A stretch of 64,000 nt of DNA from Echria macrotheca (lineage: Eukaryota > Ascomycota > Sordariomycetes > Sordariales > Schizotheciaceae), in assembly GCA_030411725.1 (NCBI GenBank), contig MU839829.1, positions 434,001-498,000 of the forward strand. The letters run 5' to 3'. A model generated the notes under the pieces. That model ran no database searches and had not been told where the DNA came from. It saw only the letters and a list, made by a program, of their open reading frames with translations. The translations under genes were made by a program, and so were the position numbers. This document shows, piece by piece, positions 44,159 to 57,278 of the stretch; position 1 is the stretch's first letter, and the number at the start of each line of letters is the position of its first letter.

Positions 44159-44929
44159 TCTGGGTGTTGGCGGTTGGAGTACGAGCGATAGTGGCCGTTG
44201 TCTGCTTGGAGTCCGAAGAGACGGGCTTGTGTTGACATCTTTGTAATGTACATAAGCAAATCAAGTGGAGAATATTCTCTAGTCTCTGGCTCTGTTATCT
44301 TTCGTCCATCCCGCTTCGGTCTACCCTAGGCATGCCGCAACCAATATCTTGTTCATGGGTAGGAGTTTCATCTGCCGGCAAGGACCGGAGCTGGCGCCAT
44401 CCCCGGGACTGCCGCTCTGCCCAGAACCTATCGATCAACGCTTGCAACCATTGTGCCGGGAGTGATTACCAGGTACAAGAGGAGACACCCATTAGGAATG
44501 GGACTGATGTTTTCCGACTCTCTGCTTGCTGGGACGGGGCCTGTTGATGGCCAGGCTTGGTAACGATGATATCACACCGTCCAGATTGTCCGGCTTCTGA
44601 GACAGACATAGTCTTCTTTGGTCGGCGCCCTCACAAAATGGCAAGTATATCCCTGTAGGAGGGGGGCTCTTCGAGGAAGGCAATCGTCATGGGCGGCGGT
44701 TTTGAACAAGTAGCTAGGGCTGTGTAGATGTTCCGGGCGAAGCTTGCTTTCGAACTAACCTCTCCCCAGCGTCATTCGGGAATGTTCCACCAAGGTTAGC
44801 TTTGCATGTTCACGAACTCCGGTCAAATCTCGACATTGAGATTGCTCGTTGTGTTTGGATTTTGTCTTGAACGGTTTTTTTTATTCTAAGTTTCAGCCAG
44901 TAGTTTACCGTTGCGGAGCACCCGCGGTG

Positions 44930-45672
44930 CATCTAAGCCTTAAGGGCCAAATAACGCTTAATAGCAGGGCCAAAACGGCTAAGGCTTAGTTGACACAGAG
45001 GGCCTGGATCTGATTGGCCGCAAAAAAGCGGGGCCCGGGGAAGGACTTTGCTGTGATTGGCTGCAAAAAGCAAGGGCTCCAGGCAGGCAGGAGCAAAAGG
45101 GCATGCCTTCCTCACCCAGAGGAAAAGGACACCCAAATATAAAGACTAAAGAGCAGTTACGAGGAATCGAACGGTAGAAGGAAGGAAAAGAAACTGTGCG
45201 GCACTACCGCTTGGCCACTTGGCCCAGTTTCTTTAAAGTTAATAACACTTCTGGAGTTTGTGCTTATCAACCCGCCTCGCACCCACTCACTGCAACTACT
45301 GCAACCTGCAACCACTGCAACCACTGCAACCACTGCAACCACTGCAACCACTGCAACCACTGCAACCACTGCAACCACTGCAACCACTGCAACCACTGCA
45401 CCCACTGCACCCACTACACCCACTACACCCACTGCAACTACCAGCCGCTGCGCAACGGCCTTTGCAACAGCCATTGCAATAGCCCTTGCTTGTAGCAGTC
45501 TTTGCAACAATTTTACCTTACAACTGCGCGCGCGACTGCGACTGCGCGCACGCTGAATTGCGTGGGCCAATCAGGATGCGGCGCTCTGAATCTGGCTGGC
45601 CAATCAGGAAGGCCCAGTTGGAGGGGTCAAATCCAGCCAATGGGAGGCCAGGCGCGCGACATCTAAGCCTTA
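44930..45672. mobile_element. Possible non-autonomous element with Pol III-like boxes
   Basis: A 743-bp segment bounded by direct repeats CATCTAAGCCTTA (44930-44942 and 45660-45672), with an internal inverted relative CTAAGGCTTAG (44979-44989). On the minus strand it holds an A-box-like TGGCCAAGCGGTAGTGCC (near 45215-45235) and a B-box-like CGTTCGATTCC (near 45160-45172). These do not fold as a tRNA. It also has several CCAAT-type motifs and the 9-bp array. It could be a decayed SINE or tRNA relic; the boundaries are uncertain. Confidence 0.4.
45302..45430. repeat. 9-bp tandem array (GCAACCACT)n
   Basis: About nine units of GCAACCACT followed by diverged GCACCCACT and ACACCCACT units. All frames stay open across it, producing spurious repetitive ORFs. 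Confidence 0.9.
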
Positions 45673-48600
45673 GCTGCCCACGCACTTTGCCGCTATGGTA
45701 CTTACCAACCTACTGCACGCATGACGTGGTCCACTCCATGACGCACGGCACTCTGGTATCGATAGCATGCAAGGTCTAACGACATGTATACATCTTCGAG
45801 AAGGTGTTTGGTTAAAGATTGAACTGTCGGGCTCATTTCGGTCAATGTTTCAACAGTTTTATCCAGGGCTGTTTCTCGAAACTCCCGTCTTGGGCCTTCG
45901 AGCCTGGGGTTCCCTATCTCGCAGAGACCATGCCCGCTGCTGTGTGTAAGGGAGATAATATTTTTCAGAACTCAAGCTCTCGGCCAGACTGTAGATCCGT
46001 ACTCCAGGTGCCGTGAGGAGACAGTCAAGCAAACCGATACGGGTTGATGTGTGCTTATATTTTGTCATGACAGAGGAGTATTATTTTCCATATGTCGGCC
46101 TCATAAAGACTCTGACCCTACTTCGACACGAAGAAGTCGGGAGTAATTCTGTAGCCTCTTGCCCCATCAACTTCTCTCAGCTGTGTCTACCCACCTCTCG
46201 ACGTCGTTGGTCGCTTTCAAGCCGACGAGCCGAGGCATATGTATGTCTCGCACACCACAGTCTTCCTCCGACGGCCGGGGCCCGTTGATACCCGGGGCAG
46301 CCTTGGAGCGATCCTGTCGTCGAGACGTCCACAGTTATCCCTCACAAGAGCAATGGATGGTTGGCTGGGTGCTGTGTACAGGTCTCGTCTCACGGCGTTT
46401 GGCTCGGGGTACCACGGCTCGGTGCTTATAAACCATAAACCCCAGGATGCACGACAGCCATCACCGGGCCGTCCTCGTGGTTGTGCGGACGAGATCGACT
46501 GGTTCACGCCAGCACAGAGATTGCGAGAGTTGGTGAACGACCCAGTCGAGGACGCAGGGACTGTTCCCCTCACGCAAGCACGAAGCCGCCGGATACTCCC
46601 TGATGCGTTCCCACAGGACCGTGATTGAAGGAATTACGTCTCACGAGCTGCCGGCAAGCGAGGCTGCTCTCTATCTATCCCTCGGACTTGAGGGGAAACG
46701 GCGACGCGAAGCAGCACGCTACAGTGGCATTCCAACGCGCGTTCGCTCAGCCACGGGCCGAGTTACGTAGGTGGAGGACTCAATGTCTCAGACGACGGGG
46801 TCACCCTCGATTCGGCGGGCTTCCAAATGTCCCGGAGACTAGGACGCGAGAGGCAGTGTCTAGCCGGCCGTGTTGAGGGAAAAAAAGTCAAAGGATGGCG
46901 AGGGAACTTTTATCCAAGCACTGTGATACCATATTCCTTGCGCCGTCCTACCGGTCGAGTGAGTGCAACACGCGAGACCGGAGCTTGGCACCCTTGGTGG
47001 ATGGGCTATGCCGGGATGTGCTCCCCTCGATGAAGGGAATCCAAGACTCGATATATGGGATCTCACACTTCTCTCCTAATCTTGCCTCCCATCAGAGTCA
47101 AGAAGGGCGGCTCGCTTCGCCCGTGAGGGCTGGTGTGACCCCGGCGCCCAGCAGAGTGCGTGAAGAAACCGTGTCTCTGCCATGCGAGAGCCCAGCGTGA
47201 AAATGAGATGTCCTTGTTGTCCCACGTCGGGAAGTTTATCCCGGCTAGTGCTGGTCAGACAGAACGCCAGAGGCTGTCCGCACAGCAGATGGTCCCGTCA
47301 GCTTGGTGCAGCGGTACTCAACATGCAGCATAGATAATCTATATCCGACGTTCGAACTCCTGGCGTCGCTAGCTTGCAGGTCCATACCGGGAAAGACTCC
47401 TGGGTGGCCAGTCGGGCATTTATGACAACTAAGGTTGATGGATGCATCAACAACCGATGTTCTCGGGTAACATGATGCACGATATCCTCGATTGGAGGAG
47501 GGGAATGGCACGCGGGTATCCGAACACCGCATGGCGCCGAACAACCCACGATTTCGGAAGCTAACAAATGCGGCAAAGTGAGCGAAGGTTGCGGCCGAAC
47601 TGGACGGCCAAGGGGGAGAAGCTCGGATGGGGGTGGTGTCCCCACGGTCCCATACAATTTTCCGAAAGGGCCGCAAGCAACAAGCAAGAGAAGCCAACGG
47701 AGAGCCAGGAGGGAATCTCGCCCAATGTTCGTGCTCTGCATCTGCTTCCATGTTCCTATGGGTGCCAGGCTTGGCTTGATCCCCCAGATTCCCGGGAACA
47801 TCGACAGCCCAGGTCTTTCATCGGTTGACAAGAGACCAAGACAACCAGTCTCATCGGGCCATCGCTGGCTGGACCATGTGGTCGGCGTTGACGACTCCCC
47901 ACGAGAACTGGCAACGTGATCGGGTCCCGGGTCGCGGAAAACACAGCACGATGCAGCCAAGCTGTCAGTCATCGGCTTGCGTTGTCTCACGGCCGCAGCG
48001 AGCAAACCAAGTTCATCCCATGTGCGGTGATCATCGTCGGCTGCCAGGGCCGGAGGAGGGCCACGCAGGCCTCGCCCACGGCCCCCAAGTTTGGCCGTTT
48101 CCGGTCGTGGACCAACCAGCGGCCCCTGCCACCATGCAGTTGAGACAGGCATTCAGCCGCGCAAAAAGCAAAAGCTCGAGCTTCAGAATGAGACACTGCA
48201 GCCAGGGCTGGGAAACCATGGCGCTGTCGAAACTCGAAACCGCCTGCTGCTGGGGAGCGGCGAGAACCGGGCAGGGGACAGCTCGAGGAGGCTGGAGAGA
48301 GCTGCCTGGCCGAGTTTGGCCAACCGCCCTTGGCTCACGGGCCCCTGAAGCTCAAGATGGCAACCTGTTGTCAGGACGGACTTTGTGATCACCGACTCGC
48401 CGGGAACAGACGACCGGGATTGCGAGCTGATGATCGCCGTTGTTCTGTTTGTTTCGAGCATCAAACGCATAAACCTGGAGTTGTTTTCTCATCTCATTTT
48501 TGACGTCCAGTTAAAGTTGTGGAGGACCCAGAGCTGGTCACAACAGGCTACAAAAGAAGGATCAGCGGCGGGGTTCCAAACCCACAAAATAAAGACTGGT

Positions 48601-50823
48601 GACTCGGGAAAGAAGGTTGATCGGGCTGGAAGCTTGGATGCGGTAACTAGCGCCAGTCTCACAGGTGTAAAAAGTTCAAGTCCGCACACGTAAATCCGTT
48701 TGTCACTTGTCAGTCGACGACGCAAGCCCACGGGGCTGGCAGCTTGGTCCTCCTTCCCTTGCGGGTTGACACCGCAAGTCCCCACCACGAGCCCGGACAG
48801 GAATCGCAGTGGAAAACAGATCAACACTCTCGAAAACAAACAGAATCGCAAACAAGATGGGTTTGCCTGGCCATCATGGTATATCGGCATAATCACCATG
48901 TTAGACAGAGAGTGTTCTCGAAGCCCACACCCTGATCCCAGGTTTCGATGAGGTGGAGCGCTTGATTGATGAAGGGAGAGAGGCTCGATTACCGTTAATA
49001 TCGCGGCAGGGCTAGGCAGGTTGGCGGGGTAAGTGCTTAACAAGCCCGTGCTCAAATACGCCATCCGAGTGTTAGCGGCCTAAGAGCTCCCCGCAGTGGG
49101 TTCGGAGGAGAGGCAATCTCACTGGTTGCCACCGAAATTGGTGCCGTTTCAGAAAGGCATGCGGATCCACATTCAGAGATCCACAGTCGCCATTGGCTCC
49201 CCTGGCTGTTCGTCACCTCCGCACTTCTGCAAGGTACCGTCCGGGCTGGCCTGCCGCTGGTGTGCAGAACCGGGAAGGCGCAGATGGCTAAGGCAGGGGA
49301 AGGGAAAGACACCAATGGAAGGAAGGGACACACACCTCGAATCAGGCGTGCGCCTAACAACCGCTCGAGGGGTCACTTTAAAAAGCGCCGTGTCTGAAGA
49401 TGGGACGAACGCTTGCCAAATGACTTTCTGCGACCAATTGACAAGCAGCCGTGGCACAACCCACAAAACACTGGGCGATGGAGCGCGCGAAGCGAAGATG
49501 CACTCAAGACTTTGACCAAGACGCTTCATCTCGGTCTGGCCTTCTTATCTAAGAGTAAGGTGGAGGATTCTGCAGAGGGTACGATAGTAGACAAAATTGG
49601 AATTCGGCTGCAGTCTCACTTCCAAACAGGTTAAGAACACTGCCTTTTTGGAATAAACTCGAGAGCTGAGTGAGAGTGAGGCCCGTTTGCCTCGATAGAC
49701 CCACCCCTCCCTGCTCTGCCGCTGGAAGTGTCAGCACCTTCGCCCTGCAGACTGCAGAAGGCGCGGCGGCGCCTCCGCTAATTTTACACCCGGCGCGATG
49801 ACTTGGGAGGAAAAAAAGATGAAGGTGACGTGTGAAGGGTCAAACAGGCGGGACCGAGAAGCTGGGATGGAGACCCCCTTCGAATCTGGGCTTCTGGGGG
49901 TGCCCCCTGGGGTGCCCAGCAGCCCTGGCCTGGGCCCAATTTTACGACTGCCCGCTAAGAAGTCGCTCAACCCCTCTCCATCCAGTCGCTCCTGCCTTCC
50001 TCACCTCTTTTATCACCACTTCCGACCGGTGGCAGAGGCCTTCTCCCTTTCCACCTCACCCTTCCTTCCTTGCGAGTTATCCAACTCCTGTCCACTCCTT
50101 TACACGCCCTTCATTCACCGATCACCGGTTCTCCTTCACCACCTCACCTTCTCTTCCACCAACGATCATTTCCGCCGGCCCGGTGTCTCATTGGCATTTT
50201 CGCTCCTTCAACTGCCATCCCAGTTCTGTCTTTGCTAAAGACGTACCGCTTGTGGACCCTGATCGAGTTTGACGACGGCAATCCTTTCTCGTCACTCTGG
50301 TAGGAACCCCGCGTTGAAGAGCCATCACAAACCACAACACGCCGCCAAGCTGTTGTCCAACGCAAGTCTCCGCACACGATCCCGTCAACATCCTCGAAGG
50401 ATCCCACCTACAGCCGTGCTGTCCCCCAGCTGGAACTGAATCTACCCTCATTCGAAACCCCGAGACATCGACTGTCCAGACAGACTCAGCCTTCGGCTAC
50501 ACCAAGGTACGTGAATTCGCCAACGCGATGTCTCACCTCGCGCACAAAGCATTCCTCCTGTCCGACCATTCGGCCTCGCCCTTTCTCAGATACTAAATAA
50601 TGTCTTTATTCCCCGACAATGGCACGTCCTCGTCATTGTGGAATTTTACCTTCAAAATCGCATATAGCTCCAGATCTTCCCCCTCATCCCTCGATTTCTC
50701 CTGCCTCATATTTGCCCCCAGACTACTCTAGATATACTACTGCGCTGGTCGTAGACACCAGAAATTGATTCCACGGGACTGACATTCTCCCAGCTCAAAC
50801 AACACAATACCTGAACTGTCAAG

Positions 50824-51860
50824 ATGAAAGCTTCGATTCTCCTCGCTGCCTCTGGCGCCCTCATGGCTGCCGCCGGCCCTGTCCTCCAGGAGCGCCGCGT
50901 TGTTGTGGCTACCGACGTCGTCGAGGAGTGGGTCACAGTCACGGTGACCGAGGGACGCCCGCTTCCGACCATGTGGCGCCCCGGCAAGGTTCACGTGAGA
51001 CCCCACTGGTCCAGCACAAGCTCGATTGAGCCCTCCAGCACCACCAGCGCCGAGCCTGAGCCTACTTCCGCGGCTCCGGAGGTCCCATCCCCGCCTCCGC
51101 CCCCGCCGGCGCCCGTTGTGCCTGATATTCCTCCCGCTCCTCCCGCTCCTGTCGACGTTCCCGATGTCCCGGCCCCTCCCCCGGCCTCTCCTCCGCCTCC
51201 CCCGCCTCCCCCGCCGCCTCAGCAGCAGACTCCTTCTGCCGGAGACGACTACACCAGCACCTTGCTCCAGCACCACAATGTTCATCGTGCCAACCACTCT
51301 GCTAATGCCTTGGGTTGGTCCGATCAACTGGCTGGCTATGCTCTGCAGGTTGCCAAGAGCTGCCGTTTCGCTCACGACCTGTAAGTTGACCTCGTTTTTA
51401 TTGTCGAACAACGCTAACATCCTCTAGCTCTCCTGGTGGTGGTGGTTACGGCCAGAACCTGGCCATGTACGGCACCACTGACAACGCTGCCGGCTTCGGT
51501 GCCAACAAGGCTGGCGCTCAGGCCGCAAGCGACTACTGGTACAATGGTGAACTTAACAAGTTCCCCTCCAACGGCTATGGCCAGGCCAACCCGGATATGG
51601 GCGACTTCGAAGAGTGGGGCCACTTCTCGCAGCTCGTCTGGGCCAGCACTCAGCAGGTTGGTTGCGCCAGCTACCTCTGCCCTGCCGGCACCATCGTGCC
51701 CACCATGCAGTCGTGGTTCACTGTCTGCAACTATTCGCCCGCCGGTATGTTCCCCGTGTTTGATAATTGGTGCATCTGCTAATTGACTACAGGCAACATG
51801 GGTGGCGCGTACGGCCAGAACGTCCACCGGCCTATGGGACAGCCTACCGTCTCTGCTTAA
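50824..51860 (+). CDS. Secreted CAP-domain (PR-1-like) protein with Pro-rich linker
   Basis: Three exons (50824-51380, 51428-51744, 51793-51860) give 313 residues. A signal peptide (MKASILLAASGALMAAAG) is followed by a Ser/Pro-rich, probably O-glycosylated stalk of about 120 residues with long proline runs. The CAP/SCP domain then shows LLQHHNVHRANHSA, YGQNLAMYG, EEWGHFSQLVWASTQQVGC and the terminal CNYSPAGN; the two histidines and the acidic residues of the CAP cavity are present. Fungal CAP proteins (Pry/PR-1 type) export or bind sterols and lipids and act outside the cell or at the wall. Disulphide cysteines are in place. No GPI signal is seen. Confidence 0.93.
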
Positions 51861-54260
51861 GTTGATACCCACGTTCCCCATGGTTGAGACCCCGACGTAA
51901 GGCGGTCTGCATGAGCTTCCCCGGCGGTGCATTTTCTTTCCTTTCATGTACTGTATGACTGCATGCGCGGATCATTTACAGCCAGATTTTCCGACTGGGC
52001 CTCGCAGCTCGACGCGGACCTGATTTTCTTTTGAGCATTTCCCTGAGGCATCACGGTTCTTCCGCCATATCTCCGATACTGCATTCCTTGACAACTGGAC
52101 GAGCAGGCTTGGATCTGGGGACAAAATGATGCGTGCACGGATATGGAAGGAAGAATACGAGGGCCTGCGTTTCTTGTGCCGTCTGGCAAGGGCAAGACCC
52201 GGTCGGGTCGGCTGTTTTCGGTCGACCTTTCGTTTTCCTGTATTTTACACATAGGGGACATATTCGATTCTTCTCACAGGAGCACGGTATCTGGTTCTGG
52301 CGATTCAGCTAGAAGCCAGATGACCGTTGCCATTTACAACAACCGTCGGGGAAAATCATGGGCAGGCAAGGACGTGTTGGGTCTGAAAAGCACTTTGTTT
52401 TGTTTTTATGTCATGCCCTGAATGAAATGAGCATCTGACCGCAACTTTGACGTGTGCTTTGTGATGCGACCTCCGATAAGTTGCCTGATGCCATCGAGGT
52501 AGGTTGAATTTAAGTCGGCCGTCAACGTAGATCGGCTATTGAAGTACAGATCCATCGGTACTGTAACCGGGAGTCGAGCGGCTTGGATATAATGTTTTAT
52601 GCTAAGGCGGCCTGCGGCATGAACCGAGGGCGTGCGGAACCAGGTAAAGTGACTATTAGCCTGGTGTGCGGCACGGTTGAAGATCTCCAGGCACGGAACG
52701 GATCCGCTGGCAATTACACATACCTAGAAAGGCGCCAGCTTGAATTGAGGTGTGGCCGGTTGCAGATAGGTGTGTAGAGGTACCTGGGTCTAAATCACTG
52801 GTTGGTGTTGATTACGAGTATTTCGACCACGACAGCTCACGGATGTGGTTGGTGTTTTTGCGTAGGTGTTCTTTGATCCCCCATCTTTTTCACTCGCCGT
52901 CTTGCCGCAGTTCTAATTTCTACTCCGTTTAGGGATTTATGTGAGTCCATTGGTTTGTCGTCCGCCATGTCTTGGAGCAAGGAAAGAGCTTAAGCAGATG
53001 TCGATACATTGTCTAGTAAGCGCTCTTTGTTTCAGCTTTTCGTTTCTCTTGAGGGCGGTTACATTTTTCAGTCTGCTGGAAAGACGCATGCTCTTGGCTT
53101 GCTGGTTTACTGCTTCGGGAGAACTTGATTTTTCTCGGCTGTTGTCCACCTTATAAGATCAACGCAGTGGGATGTTTCCAATTTTCTCGGATACGAGAGC
53201 TATCTCGAGGGGCAGGAACATCATGTTTAGACTACCTACACTGATATAGCCCAGACAAGTGTACCAAATCGAGGATCTTGAGCTACGGCTGAGTTGCAAC
53301 ATGAACAAACCTGAATAATCCTTTGAACGAGTAATGCATCACATACTTCCAATACGAAGTGACAGCATTTTGCCAGCTTCAAACTTGATCAGTAATAAGA
53401 TCGTCATATTACCATTAATCTAGTGTAGAGTTGCATATAACCACCTAATCATCGACAATCCTTGTCCTCACGGTCCTGAGGATAAACAAGGCATAAACAA
53501 AAACCCCCCTGACTAAGTAATCGCTTAAAATCAACCACCACATGCTAATCCAACGTTCGCCACGTACAACACATCAAGCACCGCCATGACTATCTCCGTT
53601 CTCATCTCTCTCTCCTTACCATCGCGGAATATCGACCATTCGCTTTGACGATCGATCTCCAAGTATCAACAACCAGAGGACCGATGACGGCCATCCAACG
53701 CAACGAAGAAGGATCGATCGCGAGATGCTCGCTTATTATCGTGCCTAAGGTACTTGTCATTACCACTCGGTTAGTTGTGTCCGAGTCTCAGATCCACGTG
53801 GCTCCGCTCCTCCTCTTCGTTCCTCTTCTTCTTCCATCGAAGATTCCTTTTGATCGAAGCCTTTTTTTTTGACTTTGCCCTGTGGAATATGGAACACAAG
53901 AACAGAAAGGAAAAATGGGTTTCGATATATATCCGTGATGTCGTCATCCATGCTCCTCTTTCTTGTGTGTCCAGCGTTCCATGTCGCAGACCAGTTTGAC
54001 AGGTTGGTTCCACACCCGTACCTGCCCTGCCGTAGCTTGTAATAAGTTCGTGTCTGTGTGTGTGTGTGCCGGACGTTGATGGGTACGGTACGGTTCGAGG
54101 TTTCGTGGTGCCGTAGCGTAGTCCATGTTGTCTCATCATCCATTCCTTTTCCTTCTCGAAAAGTCTCAAGATTTTTCAAGTCTCATATCCTCTGTGATTG
54201 TGACCTCCATTTTACCGAATCGCCCGCCGACCCGCACGTCGCCGTTGGGTGGTTCAACGT
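51861..54260. other. Intergenic, no gene seen
   Basis: 2.4 kb with short unrelated ORFs on both strands. A TG microsatellite lies near 54050-54068. A run of ORFs in three frames at 54058-54590 is the reverse of the membrane-protein tail. Confidence 0.45.
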
Positions 54261-55540
54261 TCACACAGTCCCCGCCGCCCCTTCCCCTCGCGTCGTCCCT
54301 TCTGTCCCAGACGTCTCTGTCCCTCCCGCCCGGGTCGTCCCACCACCACCAACACCACCATGTTGCGCCGTCCCACCCTGCCCTCCTCCATCCACGCCCC
54401 TATCAACCTTCTCACCACCACCAACACCACCACCATGTGTCCCAGCCCTCGCCGCCAACAAAGCAGCATTCCCCTCCTCCAAACTCCTATAAACCACCAT
54501 CCCCCCCTCGATAGCCTTGACCACCTCCTTCTGTCGCCGCTCATCCCGCTCCCGAACCTTGCTGCGGCAATAACACCCCACGCAGGCTAATACCGCGAAG
54601 AAGAAGAGCAGGGGCAGGCCGATGGCGCAGAACCAGATCACCGCCGTGGTGCCGGGGCCCCATTCTGACCCGTGGGAGTGCAGGTCGCTTTCGAAGCTGG
54701 AGCTGCAGTTCAGCGTGGGCACGGGGGAGCCGGGGGTCCAGGTTGCGAGGGTCGCGTCGCAGGGGAGGGGGGATGGGGGCGCCGGGGAGAGGGAGGGGAG
54801 GTCGGTTGTGTGCCATTCTATTAGGTAAGGGTCGTGGAGGGCGATTCCTTTATTGGTTTTAGTATTGGCTTTTCTGGGAAGATGATTTGGGGGGGAGTAC
54901 TTACCGGCTGGGTAGAGGGTGTTGTAGAGGATTGTGCTGGTGGTGGTAAAGGCGAGGTCGTCGGAGGTTGTTGTTGTCTCCGTTGTTGAAGATGTAGGCG
55001 GAGATGTCGTCGTAGCGGATGTAGTTGCTGGCCCTGTTGGCGTGGGCCCCCCAGGCATGGAACTCAGACAGCGCAGGCCTGTTGGTGTCGACGAGCCGAG
55101 GAGGTGGTAGGCCGAGTTGAGTGTGTACCCGCTGTTTTGAGTTAGCTCATTATCGAGAACAATGCGACAGAAGAACGCGGGGGAACGCACCTAGCACAAC
55201 AGTACGCCGAGCTCGACCTGTGGTCCCCGTACTGGTCCAGCGCGGCAGCATTGTACATAATCCACCCACTGGGACACACGGCTGGTCGGAAAGAAAAGTG
55301 GACGTTGCCCCTGTCCCAGCCGGTTGGCTGGCACGCTGAGAACCGGGCGTCGGCCGTGTTGGATACGAGGATGGGCAGCGTGGTGAGCGGGCCGCTCGAC
55401 TCGGTCGTGTAGCCGTAGCCATAGCTGTCGGTGTTGATGATGTAGTCGACCACCGAAGTCGAGGTGAAAATGCTGGCGCATGACGCTGGCCGCACAAACG
55501 GCGTCGTCATGGCCGTCAAGGGCGTGTAAGTCGCCGTCAT
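54261..55540 (-). CDS. Single-pass membrane protein with Cys-bearing ectodomain
   Basis: Three exons (55191-55540, 54905-55131, 54261-54847) joined in phases 2 and 1 give 387 residues. The N-terminal domain begins MTATYTPLTAMTTPFVRPAS and carries paired cysteines (PASCAS, FSACQPTGWD, PAVCPSGW, YCCAS). A Thr/Ser-rich stalk (TTTSPPTSSTTETTTT) follows, then one membrane helix (AVIWFCAIGLPLLFFFAVL) with a CVGCYCRSK edge, and a Gly-rich cytosolic tail. I find no cleaved signal peptide. The architecture resembles a family of fungal plasma-membrane or wall-stress-sensor-like proteins of unknown function; I do not give it a name. The start is the ATG at 55540. Confidence 0.75.
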
Positions 55541-56495
55541 GGTGTCGGTGATGAATGCAAATCCGACATTCGCTGAGTGTTGAGAGGAGTGGTTGGGAAG
55601 TAGACAGACGCCTTGCGATGGAATGAACAATCGGGGTGATAAGAAGGCATATAACAGAAACTGGCGGTAGACACAGCCCCGGCGAAGGATTCGGTTCTGG
55701 TTGCTGTGCCTCACGGGCCAATCATCACGAGGCGGTTCGTCGTAGTGTGCCGCAAAAACACGAATATGCCCTACTGATAGGGACGCGACGTCGTATTTAG
55801 GCTGCGGCCCACCTTTAATGAAATGTCTTGTCGCCGGGTCTACCATCTCAGGCTGAGGTTATCTCCAACGCAGGTTTCATAACAGAGAGGGTTTATTTCT
55901 GGAAGACTGGGAGTGGATGTCGTCTTAGGCTCCCAGACAAATACGGTAGTTATCTTTTCCTCTTTAATAATCCGGAGTAAAGACCGACTGCACTAGTAGA
56001 GGATATTTGTTCAGGGTTTGCAATATAATCAGTCATACAGATGGCAGTGTGATGGATTGTGGAGTTGTATCGAACGGTCGAGAGAAATCAAAACGTCAAA
56101 AGGAGGTAGGTAGGTAGCGTGGACTCCACGAGCTCCCCTTTGAATCAAAGGCCGTTCAAAATATAGCGCAATTAGGGTTTGGCCTAAGCAACTGCGCAAG
56201 TCTCAAAGTTTGACCCTCCTGAAATAGAAACATGGGTCTTGTTAGTTCCTTGAATCCACTCCTCTATAAAGCCGCCGTCGGTTCTAGTGCTGGAACCAAT
56301 GCTTTACTATCCAAGCACTCACTGCGCTAGAAACCAGATAGTTTCTCACCACAGCGCTTGTCAGACCTAGTGTCTTTCCTCTAGAATATATTTAAGCAAG
56401 ACCAGTCATGGGCAGAGCCAGTAGACATCCGCGTCTTTCAGCACATCCTTTTCGACACGTAGCTTTCACAACCGTTTCTCTCCGTCACAGACACC
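55541..56495. other. Intergenic, no gene seen
   Basis: A spacer holding the divergent 5' flanks of the membrane protein and the F-box-like gene. No motif asserted. Confidence 0.5.
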
Positions 56496-57278
56496 ATGGA
56501 CGGACAACGCACAGGATTGAACTCCCAGCCGTATTCGCTGCTAATGCAGCAACCCGTTGACATTGTCAACTTAATCAGCGAACATTTGCAGGATTGCGAC
56601 GTCGTCTCCCTTGCCTTGACGTGCAAGGCCCTGTACGCCCTCCTCCAACACAAGGTGAAATATCTCCATGACCGAAAAAGGAAAGTCGATCTCATCCTGC
56701 CGCTTGAGCCCGACCTGGCCAGGCGCTATCAGTACTGTCCGTACTGCATTTGCCTGCACAAGTTCCGCTTCGTCCCTGACAAGAGCCAGCCCGGATTCCA
56801 AAAGCTAGAGGTCCTCCGTCGGCCGCTGGGACCGTCAGCATAGGCAGGCATGGCCTCGCCTGCCCGGACTCGGCGGGTTCCAAATCAGCTACCATCACTT
56901 CTGGGTCTCGTTTGGTCGGCGTCGTAGCGGTAGACCCTGCGGCGTGGCTATTGGCGACATATTCAACTTGAACTCCTGGTATCCTGTTATTGGACCTCGA
57001 GACCCGACCGGGCTTGCCCCAGTGGGATTGGACCAGCCTAGAGGCCAAATGGAGGCGACCTTGGCCGTTGCCGCCAACGGGTCTGGTGGTTCCTGTCTGC
57101 TAAGAACTGGCTTGAGGCAAACATGGTGTCGAGTCGCAATTTCCGTGACTCGTGCGAGTTATGCCGAACCGACTCGGCCGTCCAGCTAGAACGGTACAGG
57201 GGGGGAGGGAACAAAATGAAGGGAATCAAGGTCAGTGCCATTTCGCACTGGAGCCTCGGCGACGGGGGTCCTGCTTAG
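56496..57278 (+). pseudogene. F-box protein gene, frames broken
   Basis: An ORF at 56496-56843 (115 residues) begins MDGQRTGLNSQPYSLLMQQP and carries an F-box (PVDIVNLISEHL..VVSLALTCKALYALL) and then a CPYCICLHKF motif typical of filamentous-fungal F-box proteins. It stops at 56841-56843, but protein-like text continues in a second frame (FQISYHHFWVSFGRR near 56880) and a third frame (NFRDSCELCRTDSAVQ near 57140, then ISHWSLGDG) to a stop at 57276-57278. The later parts are family-like, so the gene appears truncated by frameshifts. Unrecognised introns (acceptor-like TAGs precede both frame changes) are the alternative. If functional, the product would be an SCF ubiquitin-ligase adaptor. Confidence 0.55.

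Larger units (their letters stand above)
44159..50823. other. 6.6-kb gene-free region
   Basis: No supported gene. The largest ORFs (47298-48152 and 48489-49064, minus) lack any domain texture and overlap other frames. It contains the repeat-rich element at 44930-45672. A long pyrimidine-rich leader (about 49970-50820) precedes the CAP gene. Confidence 0.45.

Noticed and set aside
45196..45570. Repetitive ORFs (HCNHCNHCN, TTATTATTA, VVAVVAVVA)
   Set aside because: Products of the 9-bp tandem array, which is open in all frames.
47298..48152. 284-codon minus-strand ORF
   Set aside because: No family texture, no splice context, overlaps equally long ORFs in other frames.
48489..49064. 191-codon minus-strand ORF
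   Set aside because: Composition random, no motif, contradicting ORFs on the other strand.
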